From NCBI RefSeq assembly GCF_009766005.1, contig NZ_LMUK01000012.1, positions 20,001 through 81,656 on the forward strand: a DNA stretch of 61,656 nt. Reading direction: 5' to 3'. Below the pieces are notes generated by a model. It was not told where the DNA came from and searched no databases. It worked only from the letters and a program-made list of their open reading frames with translations. The position numbers and the translations under genes were made by a program. The stretch is from Bradyrhizobium sp. S69. GTDB lineage: Bacteria > Pseudomonadota > Alphaproteobacteria > Rhizobiales > Xanthobacteraceae. Shown here piece by piece: positions 30,619 to 39,254 of this stretch. The number at the start of each line of letters is the position of its first letter. Within the stretch, counting starts at the first letter, position 1.

Positions 30619-33612
30619 ATGGCGGACGCCGCTGGCCATCTGCTTGACCATCACGAAGCGGGATCGACGTGGGTCGGAAAGTCTATTCCGCGCGTCGAAG
30701 ACGCCTCGCTATTGTCCGGGCGCGGCCGCTTCATCGATGACCTCGGCGTCCGGCCCGGCACGCTCCATGCCGCGATCCTGCGCTCGCCGCACGCGCACGC
30801 GGACATCGTCTCGATCGATATCTCGGCGGCCAAACAATCGCCCGGCGTCGTCGCGGTGCTCACTGGCGAGGATGTGACGTCGCTCACCACGAGCCTCGTC
30901 GTCGGGGTCAAGGCGCCGGTGGAATGCTGGCCGATCGCGGTCGGACGCGTGCGCTATGTCGGTGAACCGGTCGCCGTGATCGTTGCGACCGATCGTTACC
31001 TGGCCGAAGACGCCGCCGATCTGATCGACGTGCAGTATCGGCCGCGTCCCGTGGTGTGCGATCCGCTGGCGGCGTTGAGTCCGGATGCGCCGGTCCTGCA
31101 TGACGGATTCAAGGGCAATGTCGCCAGCGACCGGACGTTTCGTTATGGCGATCCGGAGCAGGCCTTTGCGTCGGCGGCGCATCGCATCAGCATCGATATC
31201 CGCTATCCGCGCAACTCCTGCACGCCGATCGAAACCTACGGCGTGGTCGCGGACTATGATGCCGGCGAAGACGCCTATGACGTGCTCTCCAATTTCCAGG
31301 GCCCCTTCAGCATCCATGCGGTGCTGTCGCGCGCGTTACGGGTGCCCGGCAATCGTCTGCGTTTGCGCACGCCGCCGGATTCCGGCGGCAGCTTCGGCGT
31401 CAAGCAGGGGGTTTTTCCTTATATCGTTCTGATTGCCGCGGCGGCGCGCGCGGCCGACCGCCCGGTCAAATGGATCGAAGACCGGCTCGAGCATTTGACC
31501 GCATCGGTTTCGGCCACCAATCGCGCCACCACGCTCAGCGCCGCAGTGAGCGACGATGGCAGGATACTCGCGCTCGACTGGGATCAGGTCGAAGATTGCG
31601 GCGCGCATTTAAGGGCGCCGGAGCCCGCGACCTTGTATCGGATGCATGGCAACCTGACCGGGGCCTATGACATCCGCCATCTCAAGGTCCGCAATCGCGT
31701 CGTCGTCACCAACAAGACGCCGACCGGCCTTAATCGCGGCTTCGGCGGCCCGCAGGTCTATTTCGCGCTCGAGCGCCTGGTGCAGCGCATCGCGGTCGAA
31801 CTCAATCTCGACCCGCTGGATGTGATCCGGCGCAATTTGGTTGCCGCCGGCGCCTTTCCGTATCGCACCGCGAGCGGGGCGCTGTTGGATTCCGGGGACT
31901 ATCAGGAAGCGATCCGGCGCGGTGTCGTCGAAGGCGGGCTTGCGGCACTCAAAGCGCGCCGCGATGCCGCGCGCGCGCAGGGCAGGCTCTACGGCATCGG
32001 CTACACCGCGGTGGTCGAGCCGAGCGTGTCCAACATGGGCTACATCACGACCGTGCTGACACCGGCCGAGCGCCGCAAGGCCGGTCCGAAAAACGGCGCC
32101 CAGGCCACGGCGACGATCTCGATCGACCCGGTCGGCAGTGTCAGCGTGCATGTCTCCTCGGTGCCGCAGGGGCAGGGCCATCGCACCGTATTGTCGCAGG
32201 TGGTGGCCGACGTATTCGGCCTCACGCCGTCCGACATCAGGGTCAACACCGAGCTCGACACCACCAAGGACGCCTGGTCGATCGCCTCGGGCAATTACGC
32301 CAGCCGGTTCGCACCCGCCGTGGCCGGCACCGCCAAGCTCGCCGCCGAACGCATCGCGCAGCGGCTGGCGTGCATCGCCGCGAGCCAGTTGAACACGGAA
32401 GTCGACGATATCGCGTTCGTCGCGGGCCATGTCGGATCGAAGCGCAATCCGGACAACAAGGTCTCGTTCTCGCGTCTTGCGGGTTTGAGCCATTGGTCGC
32501 CCGGCGCGCTGCCCGACGGTGTCGGGCAAACCATTCGCGAAACCGTGTTCTGGACCCCGCCCGAACTGACCGCGCCTGACGATGCCGATCATATCAACTC
32601 GTCGCTCTGCCACGGCTTCATTTTCGATTTCTGCGGTGTCGAGATCGACCGCGTTACGCTGCAAACCCGCATCGATCGCTATGTCACCATGCATGATTGC
32701 GGCACGATCCTGCACCCCGCGATGGTCGATGGCCAGATTCGCGGCGGCTTCGCGCAGGCGCTGGGCGCCGCGCTCTACGAGGAATTTGCCTACGCGCCGG
32801 ACGGCAGTTTCCTGACCGGAACCTTTGCCGATTATCTGCTGCCGACCACCATGGAGGTGCCTGATCCGCTGATCCTCCATATGCAGACGCCGTCGCCATT
32901 CACGCCGCTGGGCGCCAAGGGCGTCGGCGAGGGCAATTGCATGTCGACGCCGGTCTGCATCGCCAATGCGGTCGCGGACGCGCTCGCCACCAAAGACATC
33001 GACCTGCCGCTGGTGCCGGCGAAACTCGCGGACATCGTGCGCGGGGCCGAGCCTGCTCCACCGGCGGGCCGGGCCGCGGACACGAAGCGCACCGGTGACC
33101 GCAGTCTGCGCGGCGAAGGGCAAGCCACGGTTGCGGCATCCGCCGAGCGCGTCTGGGCCATGTTGCTGGATCCCGCGACGCTACAGGCCGTGATTCCCGG
33201 ATGCCACCACGTCGAAAAACTTTCCGATACGCATTTCCGGGCCGAAGTGACATTGGGCATCGGTCCCGTGAAGGGACGGTATCGCGCCGAGGTGAGATTA
33301 TCCGATCTCGACCCGCCGCATGCGGTGACGCTTGGCGGCTCGGCGGAAGGCGGGCTCGGATTCGGTGGCGGCGAGGGACGCATTACGCTTGCTCCGACCG
33401 CAAGCGGCGGCACCTCGATCCACTACGTCTACGAAGCCGCGATCGGCGGCAAGGTGGCCAGCATCGGAGGCCGCCTGCTCGACGGCGCCGCCCGCGTCAT
33501 CATTGGGCAGTTTTTTGCGTCGCTGGCGCGCCAGGCGGGCGGTGCTGCACCGAACCGATCGCGCGGGTCCTTTGTCGCGAAGCTGCGCCGTCTGTTCGGA
33601 GGCGGCCGATGA
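30619..33612 (+). CDS. hmfA: Molybdenum hydroxylase large subunit fused to CoxG domain (HmfA candidate)
   Basis: Residues about 18-790 form a xanthine-dehydrogenase-family molybdopterin subunit: VGKSIPRVEDASLLSGRGRF at the start, TPPDSGGSFGVKQG at the molybdopterin site, LNRGFGGPQVYFALE, and catalytic Glu771 in GAKGVGEGNCMSTP. After a Pro/Ala linker, residues about 829-975 are a CoxG/SRPBCC-like domain (GEGQATVAASAERVWAMLLD, IPGCHHVEKLSDTHFRAEV, GRYRAEVRLSD) ending in a basic tail KLRRLFGGGR. The total of 997 residues is about 200 longer than a plain CoxL-type subunit. With the next two genes it should make a furoyl-CoA dehydrogenase that hydroxylates 2-furoyl-CoA at C5 with water oxygen. CODH-like function is unlikely because the CO-dehydrogenase AYxCSFR loop is absent. 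Confidence 0.85.
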   Translation: MADAAGHLLDHHEAGSTWVGKSIPRVEDASLLSGRGRFIDDLGVRPGTLHAAILRSPHAHADIVSIDISAAKQSPGVVAVLTGEDVTSLTTSLVVGVKAPVECWPIAVGRVRYVGEPVAVIVATDRYLAEDAADLIDVQYRPRPVVCDPLAALSPDAPVLHDGFKGNVASDRTFRYGDPEQAFASAAHRISIDIRYPRNSCTPIETYGVVADYDAGEDAYDVLSNFQGPFSIHAVLSRALRVPGNRLRLRTPPDSGGSFGVKQGVFPYIVLIAAAARAADRPVKWIEDRLEHLTASVSATNRATTLSAAVSDDGRILALDWDQVEDCGAHLRAPEPATLYRMHGNLTGAYDIRHLKVRNRVVVTNKTPTGLNRGFGGPQVYFALERLVQRIAVELNLDPLDVIRRNLVAAGAFPYRTASGALLDSGDYQEAIRRGVVEGGLAALKARRDAARAQGRLYGIGYTAVVEPSVSNMGYITTVLTPAERRKAGPKNGAQATATISIDPVGSVSVHVSSVPQGQGHRTVLSQVVADVFGLTPSDIRVNTELDTTKDAWSIASGNYASRFAPAVAGTAKLAAERIAQRLACIAASQLNTEVDDIAFVAGHVGSKRNPDNKVSFSRLAGLSHWSPGALPDGVGQTIRETVFWTPPELTAPDDADHINSSLCHGFIFDFCGVEIDRVTLQTRIDRYVTMHDCGTILHPAMVDGQIRGGFAQALGAALYEEFAYAPDGSFLTGTFADYLLPTTMEVPDPLILHMQTPSPFTPLGAKGVGEGNCMSTPVCIANAVADALATKDIDLPLVPAKLADIVRGAEPAPPAGRAADTKRTGDRSLRGEGQATVAASAERVWAMLLDPATLQAVIPGCHHVEKLSDTHFRAEVTLGIGPVKGRYRAEVRLSDLDPPHAVTLGGSAEGGLGFGGGEGRITLAPTASGGTSIHYVYEAAIGGKVASIGGRLLDGAARVIIGQFFASLARQAGGAAPNRSRGSFVAKLRRLFGGGR

Positions 33613-34421
33613 AGCCCGCCGCGTTCGACTATGTGCGCGCCGAAACGCTCGACGAGGCGTTGGAGGTGCTGCGCCAGGAGGGAAGCGACGCCCGCATCAT
33701 CGCCGGCGGGCAGTCGCTGATGGCGATGCTCAACATGCGGCTGGCAAGACCCAGGACGCTGATCGACATCATGCGCCTTCCTGAATTGGCGCGGATCGAT
33801 GCCAAAGGTGACACGATCGTGGTGGGCGCGGGCGTGCGGCAGGCCGCGTTGCTGGCGTGGCCGGAGCTCGGCCGCAGCCTGCAACTGGTCGCGCTGGCGC
33901 TGCCGTGGACGGGGCATGCCCAGACGCGGAGCAGGGGCACCGTCTGCGGATCAATCGCGCATGCCGATCCGAGCGCGGAATTGCCGCTGGTCCTGCAAGC
34001 GCTCGGCGGCGAGGTCCATCTGCGCAGCGCCAAACGGCGCCGCCGCGTCGCGGCACGGGAGTTCTTTGCCGGCATGATGACGACGGTCCGCGCGGAAGAC
34101 GAATTGATCGAAGCCGTCTCGTTTCCAGCCGCCCAACAACGCTGTGCCTTTCGTGAAGTGGCCCGCCGTCACGGCGATTTTGCCATCGTCGCCGCGGCGG
34201 CGGTGCAAACCGCCGCAGGGGTGCGCCTCGCGGTCGGCGGCGTCGCCGATATGCCGGTGGCGCGGGATTTTCCGCGCCTCGAAGGCAGCGCGCTCGACGA
34301 AGCCTTGAATGCGTTCGCCTACGAGCTCGACGCGCGTGATGATGTTCATGCCACCGCGCGGTATCGCCGCGACCTGGTGCGCCTGATCGGCCGCGATCTG
34401 GTGCGGGAGGTGCTGCCATGA
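33609..34421 (+). CDS. hmfB: Molybdenum hydroxylase FAD subunit (HmfB candidate)
   Basis: The 270-residue flavoprotein subunit has the CoxM/XDH-FAD domain: RIIAGGQSLMAMLNMRLARP (FAD pyrophosphate loop), VGAGVRQAALL, RGTVCGSIAHADPSAELPLV, then a C-terminal CO_deh_flav_C-like part (FREVARRHGDFAIVAAAA). It has no extra cysteine-rich insert, so it lacks the [4Fe-4S] cluster of 4-hydroxybenzoyl-CoA reductase FAD subunits. The ATG at 33609 overlaps the upstream stop by four bases (ATGA), so translation is coupled; the frame open from 33201 is an artefact. Confidence 0.88.
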   Translation: MKPAAFDYVRAETLDEALEVLRQEGSDARIIAGGQSLMAMLNMRLARPRTLIDIMRLPELARIDAKGDTIVVGAGVRQAALLAWPELGRSLQLVALALPWTGHAQTRSRGTVCGSIAHADPSAELPLVLQALGGEVHLRSAKRRRRVAAREFFAGMMTTVRAEDELIEAVSFPAAQQRCAFREVARRHGDFAIVAAAAVQTAAGVRLAVGGVADMPVARDFPRLEGSALDEALNAFAYELDARDDVHATARYRRDLVRLIGRDLVREVLP

Positions 34422-34939
34422 GCCGATTGCAGGCAGGCCGCCGCCATCCCGTCCGCTTCTCGCTGAACGGCAAGCCATGTACCGGCGAGGCCGAACCGCG
34501 GCTGCTGTTGACCGATTTCCTGCGGCATCAGATCGGAATGACCGGCACCCATGTCGGCTGCGAGCATGGCGTCTGCGGCGCCTGCACCGTCAGCATCGAC
34601 GGCAGCCCGGCGCGGGCCTGCCTCACGCTGGCCGCGCAGGTCGACGGCTGCGAGGTGCGCACTGTGGAAAGCCTGGCGCCGTCCGCGGGCCGTCTCGGCA
34701 TCCTGCAAGCGGCGTTCAAGCGCAACCATGCGCTTCAGTGCGGCTTCTGCACCGCCGGCATCCTGATGTCGCTCGATTGTTTGCTGCGCGATCACCCGCG
34801 ACCGGACGAGGCGACGATTCGCGATTTTCTGAGCGGCCATCTTTGCCGATGCACCGGATATGCGCCGATCATACGCGCGGCGCTGGAGGCGGCGGCGGAA
34901 ATGGCGGGCGACGTGAGCAGAGAGACGACCCATGCTTGA
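34418..34939 (+). CDS. hmfC: Molybdenum hydroxylase [2Fe-2S] subunit (HmfC candidate)
   Basis: A 173-residue iron-sulfur subunit with two [2Fe-2S] clusters. The plant-type cluster uses C48, C53, C56 and C68 (GCEHGVCGACTVSIDG, ARAC); the second uses C108, C111, C143 and C145 (QCGFCTAGI, HLCRCTGY). All eight ligands are present. The gene overlaps hmfB by ATGA and the ligase gene by 8 bases. The electron route is molybdopterin to the two clusters to FAD in the neighbouring subunit. Confidence 0.92.
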   Translation: MSRLQAGRRHPVRFSLNGKPCTGEAEPRLLLTDFLRHQIGMTGTHVGCEHGVCGACTVSIDGSPARACLTLAAQVDGCEVRTVESLAPSAGRLGILQAAFKRNHALQCGFCTAGILMSLDCLLRDHPRPDEATIRDFLSGHLCRCTGYAPIIRAALEAAAEMAGDVSRETTHA

Positions 34940-36479
34940 TCTTGGAACCGGCTTTGTTGCCAGCGTGGCGCGCGATCCCGATGCGCTGGCAATCGTCGAT
35001 GGCAGCGTTCGCCTGACGTACGCGCAATGGTATGCGCGGATTTCGTCGCTGGTCGCTTCGCTTGAAAGCATCGGCTTGAAGCCCGGCGATCATCTCGTCA
35101 GCGTGCTGCAAAACTGCGAAGCGGCCGCGACCCTGCATTGGGCCTGTCAGTTGGCGGGCATCATCATCACGCCGGTGAATTGGCGCGCCAAGGCCGACGA
35201 ACTCGATTTCTGCCTCGAAAACTCCGAGGCGCGCGCCATCGTGTATCAGGCCGCGTCCGCGCCGGCGGTTGAGGCATCGACGCATCCGCCGGCGCTGCCG
35301 TGCATCTGCGTCGGCGACAATGCTGTGGCCGGCGCCCTGGCATTCGACGCGATGGTGGCGGAGGTCGCGGCCGAGGCTGTGCCCCGTGCCGGCGCCGACG
35401 CCTGGTCGGTCATGCTCTATACCTCCGGAACCACGTCGCGGCCAAAGGGCGTGCCGCGGCGTCATCGCGCGGAGCGAGCTGCCGGCATCGCCCACGTCGC
35501 GCAGAACCTCTATCGGCGCGGCGAACGAACGCTCGGCGTGATGCCGCTGTATCACACCATGGGTGTCCGCTCGCTGATCGCGATGTCGCTGATCGGCGGG
35601 ACGTTTGTCTGTTTGCCGCGCTACGACGCCAGCCAGGCGCTCGCGTTGATCGAGGCGGAGGCGATCACCAATCTCTATCTGGTGCCGACGCTTTACCACG
35701 ATCTGGTCCACGCCCGGGAGTTCGCGTCGGCCGACGTCTCAAGCGTCCGCAAACTCGGCTTCGCCGGGGCTTCGATGACCGACGGGTTGCTGAAGAAGCT
35801 GAACGATGCGTTCCGGCCCGATCTGTTCGTCAACCATTACGGCAGTTCGGAAATCTACACCTTCACGATCGATCAGAACGCGCCTGCCAAGCCGGGATCG
35901 GCGGGCAAGGCCGGAATCAATCAGCAAATACGCGTGGTCAGGCTGAACGCCACGTCGGCGGCGGAACTCGCCAAGCCCCATGAGGAGGGCGAGGTCATCG
36001 CGCTGCTCGCGGGCGACGAGTCGTTCGAGGGCTACTGGCGGCGTCCCGACGCCGACGCTAAAGCGCTGCGCGACGGCTGGTATTTCACCGGCGACACCGG
36101 TTTTGTCGACGCCGACGGCGACCTGTTCGTTACCGGCCGGGTCGACGACATGATCATCAGCGGCGGCGAAAACATCTCGCCGGTCGAAATCGAAAGCTGC
36201 TTGTCGCTGCATCCGGCGGTGCTCGAAGTCGCTGTCGTCGGTCTTGCCGATGAGCGATGGGGCAAGGTGGTCACGGCGTTTGTGAAGCGCCGCGGGCCAG
36301 TCAGTGAACAGGATCTCGAACAGTTTTGCCGGATCTCGGGCCTGGCGAATTTCAAGCGGCCGCGGCGCTTCGTCTTTGTCGATGCGTTGCCGAAATCCCC
36401 GGTCGGAAAACTACTGCGCCGCCTGTTGGTCGCAGGCGACTACCAACACGAAAATGTGCCGCCCTCAAGCGCGGCCTAA
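34932..36479 (+). CDS. hmfD: AMP-forming acyl-CoA ligase, candidate 2-furoyl-CoA synthetase (HmfD)
   Basis: The 515-residue adenylate-forming ligase has the P-loop YTSGTTSRPKGVPR (163-176), the A5-type NHYGSSE, the hinge region GDTGFVDADGDLFVTGRVDD, GGENISPVEIE and the catalytic Lys in PKSPVGKLLRR. It would convert a small aromatic or heteroaromatic acid, here 2-furoate, to its CoA thioester with ATP. Its gene overlaps hmfC by 8 bases and is followed 19 bp later by a crotonase, so all belong to one transcript. Benzoate- or hydroxybenzoate-CoA ligases look similar, so the substrate rests on context. Confidence 0.87.
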   Translation: MLDLGTGFVASVARDPDALAIVDGSVRLTYAQWYARISSLVASLESIGLKPGDHLVSVLQNCEAAATLHWACQLAGIIITPVNWRAKADELDFCLENSEARAIVYQAASAPAVEASTHPPALPCICVGDNAVAGALAFDAMVAEVAAEAVPRAGADAWSVMLYTSGTTSRPKGVPRRHRAERAAGIAHVAQNLYRRGERTLGVMPLYHTMGVRSLIAMSLIGGTFVCLPRYDASQALALIEAEAITNLYLVPTLYHDLVHAREFASADVSSVRKLGFAGASMTDGLLKKLNDAFRPDLFVNHYGSSEIYTFTIDQNAPAKPGSAGKAGINQQIRVVRLNATSAAELAKPHEEGEVIALLAGDESFEGYWRRPDADAKALRDGWYFTGDTGFVDADGDLFVTGRVDDMIISGGENISPVEIESCLSLHPAVLEVAVVGLADERWGKVVTAFVKRRGPVSEQDLEQFCRISGLANFKRPRRFVFVDALPKSPVGKLLRRLLVAGDYQHENVPPSSAA

Positions 36480-36498
36480 CACCCTGAAAGGAAATGAC

Positions 36499-37305
36499 AT
36501 GGCTTCATCCTACGCTTTTGCGGATTCCCGACTCGGCAAGCTCGACGGTTTCGAGGTCGAGATCGACGAGGCGCGGGAACGCGCCGACATCATTCTCAAC
36601 CGGCCGCCCTACAATGTCGTCTCGATGCCGCAGCGCGATCAATTGCGGCTGGTGTTCGAGACGCTCGACGAGGATGATCGGGTCCGCATCATCGTCATCA
36701 GGTCGGTCGGCGAACATTTTTCCTCAGGCGGCAATATCGGTGGCTTCATGGAAGCTACGCCGGAGAAGGTCTCCAAGCTCGCCTGGAATATCGCCTCGCC
36801 GACACGCTGCGCCAAGCCGGTGATCGTTGCCAATCGCGGCTATTGCTTCGGGGTCGGCTTCGAACTGTCGCTGGCCTGCGATTTCCGCATCGCCTCCGAG
36901 ACGACGCTGTACGCGCTGCCCGAGCAGAAGCTCGGCCAGATCCCGGGATCGGGCGGCTCGGCGCGGTTGCAGAAGATGATCGGCATCACCCGGACCAAGG
37001 ACATCGTGATGCGCTCGAAGCGGATTCCCGCCAAGCAGGCCTTCGATTGGGGCATCGCGACCGAATGCGTGCCGGATGCCGAGCTTGAGAAGGCCACCGA
37101 CAAATTGGTCGACGAGCTTCGTACCTTTGCGCCGCTGGCGCAGCGCACCGCCAAGAAGCTTCTGAACGACACCGAAGACTCGATGCTGACGGTCGCGATC
37201 GAACTCGAAGGCCACTGCTACAGCCGGTTGCGTCAATCGGAGGATTTCAAGGAGGGCGTCGAGGCCTTCAACCAGAAGCGCCCGCCAAAATTCATCGGGC
37301 GCTAG
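36499..37305 (+). CDS. hmfE: Crotonase-family protein, candidate 2-oxoglutaroyl-CoA hydrolase (HmfE)
   Basis: A 268-residue enoyl-CoA hydratase/isomerase superfamily member. Oxyanion-hole segments are HFSSGGNIGGF and NRGYCFGVGFELSLACDFRIA, and LPEQKLGQIPGSGGSARLQK matches the active-site loop. The start is the ATG at 36499 with AAAGGA upstream; the frame open from 36304 is an artefact of the ligase gene. In the hmf pathway this step opens the hydroxylated furoyl-CoA lactone/keto form to 2-oxoglutarate and CoA. As crotonases are catalytically versatile, that role is inference from order and neighbours. Confidence 0.83.
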   Translation: MASSYAFADSRLGKLDGFEVEIDEARERADIILNRPPYNVVSMPQRDQLRLVFETLDEDDRVRIIVIRSVGEHFSSGGNIGGFMEATPEKVSKLAWNIASPTRCAKPVIVANRGYCFGVGFELSLACDFRIASETTLYALPEQKLGQIPGSGGSARLQKMIGITRTKDIVMRSKRIPAKQAFDWGIATECVPDAELEKATDKLVDELRTFAPLAQRTAKKLLNDTEDSMLTVAIELEGHCYSRLRQSEDFKEGVEAFNQKRPPKFIGR

Positions 37306-37337
37306 ATTCATGTGGGGCAAAACGGGGGAGGAATGAA

Positions 37338-38669
37338 ATGACAACGCTGAATATTGAGGCCGTTGAAACGGCGCCGCCGGTCGCAGCCAAACAAATGCGA
37401 AATGCGATGGTGGCGTCGGTTCTCGGATGGTCGCTCGATCTGTTCGATCTGTTTATTCTATTGTACGTGGCGCCGACGGTGGGAGCGTTATTCTTCCCAT
37501 CCAGCGTCCCGACATTGTCATTGGCCGCCGTGTACGCCTCGTTCGCGGTGACGCTGTTGATGCGCCCGGTGGGCTCCGCGATCTTCGGTCACTATGCGGA
37601 TGTCCATGGACGCAAGGGCGCGATGCTGGTCGCCATCGTCGGTGTCGGCATCAGCACCGCCGCGTTCGGCCTACTGCCGACCATCGCCCAAGCGGGCTTC
37701 ATCGCGCCGGTCCTGTTCCTGCTATTGCGTCTGGTGCAGGGCATCTTCGTCGGCGGGGTGGTGGCTTCGACCCACACCATCGGCACCGAATCGATCAAAC
37801 CAGCCTGGCGCGGCGCGATGTCCGGGCTGATCGGCGGCGGCGGCGCCGGCATCGGATCGTTGCTGGCGTCGTTCGTCTTTCTCGTGACGTCGTCGATATT
37901 CCCCGGCGATGCGTTCGCGGTGTGGGGCTGGCGCTGCATGTTCTTTTCCGGACTGCTGAGCTCGTTGCTCGGCTGGTTCATTTTCCGCAATCTCGAGGAA
38001 TCGCCGTTTTTCAAGGAGCAGCAGAAGCAGAAAGCGGCCGGCACCTTCCAGGCGCCGCGGGCGCCGGTGAAGGTGCTGTTTTCAAGCGAGCATCGGAACA
38101 CTTTGTTGCTCAATCTGCTGATCACCTTCGGCGGCGGCGCCGGCTATTATTTGACCTCCGGCTATCTTCCGTCGTTTCTCAAGGTGGTGAACGGCGTTCC
38201 AAACAACGTCTCATCGCTCATTTTGATGAGCGCGAGCCTGGCGGCACTGGTCTCGGCCGTTCTGGTCGGGGCGCTCAGCGATTTCATCGGCCGCAAGAAG
38301 ACGTTCCTGCTGGTCGGGGTCTGCATGCTGGTGCTGCTGCCGCTGTGTTATCTGAACATGGCCAAGACGACCGACACCAGCACGATCGCGTTCTATGCGC
38401 TGGCGATCGCCTTCCTCGGCAATGCCGGCTATGCGCCGGTGCTGATCTTTCTCAACGAGCGCTTTCCGACCGCGATCCGTGCCAGCGGCACTGGTTTATC
38501 CTGGAACATCGGCTTCGCGCTCGGCGGCATGATGCCGACATTCGTTTCGCTGGCGAGCGCCGGACCGGCGCAGATTCCAATGTCGCTGTCGATTTTCGTC
38601 GCGGTTATTTTTACCATCTACCTGATCGGCGCGGTGCTGATCCCGGAAACCAAAGGCGATTTTCGCTGA
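37338..38669 (+). CDS. MHS-type MFS transporter of the furoate cluster
   Basis: A 443-residue, twelve-segment major facilitator. Motifs of the metabolite:H+ symporter group are SVLGWSLDLFDLFILLYVAP in segment 1, RPVGSAIFGHYADVHGRKGAM between segments 2 and 3, LVQGIFVGGVVASTHTIG, FRNLEESPFFKEQ and SDFIGRKKTFL. It ends LIPETKGDFR. It has an excellent ribosome site (GGGGGAGGA, 37323-37331). It lies 32 bp after hmfE, so it is probably the uptake system for furan carboxylates in this unit, by analogy with HmfT transporters. Confidence 0.9.
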   Translation: MTTLNIEAVETAPPVAAKQMRNAMVASVLGWSLDLFDLFILLYVAPTVGALFFPSSVPTLSLAAVYASFAVTLLMRPVGSAIFGHYADVHGRKGAMLVAIVGVGISTAAFGLLPTIAQAGFIAPVLFLLLRLVQGIFVGGVVASTHTIGTESIKPAWRGAMSGLIGGGGAGIGSLLASFVFLVTSSIFPGDAFAVWGWRCMFFSGLLSSLLGWFIFRNLEESPFFKEQQKQKAAGTFQAPRAPVKVLFSSEHRNTLLLNLLITFGGGAGYYLTSGYLPSFLKVVNGVPNNVSSLILMSASLAALVSAVLVGALSDFIGRKKTFLLVGVCMLVLLPLCYLNMAKTTDTSTIAFYALAIAFLGNAGYAPVLIFLNERFPTAIRASGTGLSWNIGFALGGMMPTFVSLASAGPAQIPMSLSIFVAVIFTIYLIGAVLIPETKGDFR

Positions 38670-38677
38670 TCGTACGA

Positions 38678-38703
38678 CCGGCGGCGGCGATGCCCGCCGC
38701 CGG
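38678..38703. terminator. Stem-loop between convergent MFS and MarR genes
   Basis: CCGGCGGCGG (38678-38687) pairs perfectly with CCGCCGCCGG (38694-38703) around a 6-base loop in the 63-bp convergent gap. There is no T-run on the plus side. It could serve both genes as a transcription end. Confidence 0.6.
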
Positions 38704-38732
38704 GCTCTCGCAGGCCGGTTGAATACGCGCGT

Positions 38733-39170
38733 TCAGTTCGCTTTTTCGATCAGGCTTTCCAGCAGCCGTTTCAATTCGGCCGTCGCCTTGTTGCCGTAAC
38801 TTTCGGCGATGTGCGACTCCTGGCTCAGCGCCAGCGAATTCAGGCGCTGGGTCAGCGCCTTTCCGCGTTCGGAGCTGAACATCAGCACCTTGCGCCGGTC
38901 GTCGGAATCCTGGACGCGGTAAACCAGCGAATCCGACACCATGCGATCGACCATCTTGGTCAGGGTCGGATGATTGAGCAGCACCGCTTCCGCAAGTTCC
39001 CCCATCGAATGGCCCTTGCCGTCCGAAAGGACTTTCAGGATGCGCCACTGTTCCACCGGCACGCCTTCGGTCCGAAAGCGGGCGTCAAGCTGCCGATTGA
39101 TCTCCCGGTTCGCCTGCGCGAGCAGATAAGCGAGGTGTTCCGTGATGGGTTTGCTGGGCGATCTGGCCAA
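38733..39170 (-). CDS. MarR-family regulator
   Basis: A 145-residue MarR protein, full length for the family. Winged helix: WRILKVLSDGKGHSMGELAE, ALLNHPTLTKMVDRMVSDSL, then wing VYRVQDSDDRRKVLMFSSERG. It starts at TTG (39168-39170), the only start that gives the complete N-terminal helix. Its target could be the divergent amide operon, the furoate cluster it is convergent with, or both. MarR repressors usually bind short AT-rich palindromes; a perfect TTGAATATTCAA is 73 bp upstream of its start. Confidence 0.88.
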   Translation of the reverse strand: MARSPSKPITEHLAYLLAQANREINRQLDARFRTEGVPVEQWRILKVLSDGKGHSMGELAEAVLLNHPTLTKMVDRMVSDSLVYRVQDSDDRRKVLMFSSERGKALTQRLNSLALSQESHIAESYGNKATAELKRLLESLIEKAN

Positions 39171-39242
39171 GGGTCTGAACTTTGAGAATGGGTGTTGGGT
39201 GAATATTGGGCTCTCTTGCCAGTTCTATATGCATGCGAATCG

Positions 39243-39254
39243 TTGAATATTCAA
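39243..39254. promoter_or_regulatory. Candidate MarR operator TTGAATATTCAA
   Basis: A perfect 12-bp palindrome in the 174-bp region shared by the MarR gene and the divergent binding-protein gene. TGAATATT also occurs at 39200-39207, and the palindrome continues into a second AATATT at 39253-39258. AT-rich composition stands out from the surrounding GC-rich DNA. It fits MarR sites, but binding is untested. Confidence 0.5.

Noticed and set aside
31609..33123. 504-codon minus-strand frame antisense to the molybdenum hydroxylase
   Set aside because: Arg-rich translation with no motif; the sense strand has all catalytic motifs.
30619..34939. Molybdenum hydroxylase as CO dehydrogenase or 4-hydroxybenzoyl-CoA reductase
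   Set aside because: The AYxCSFR loop of CODH is absent, and the FAD subunit lacks the extra cluster insert of the reductase. The adjacent ligase and crotonase favour furoyl-CoA.
37427..38722. 431-codon plus-strand frame overlapping the MHS transporter
   Set aside because: It is out of phase with the transporter and Arg-rich; the transporter frame has excellent motifs and ribosome site.
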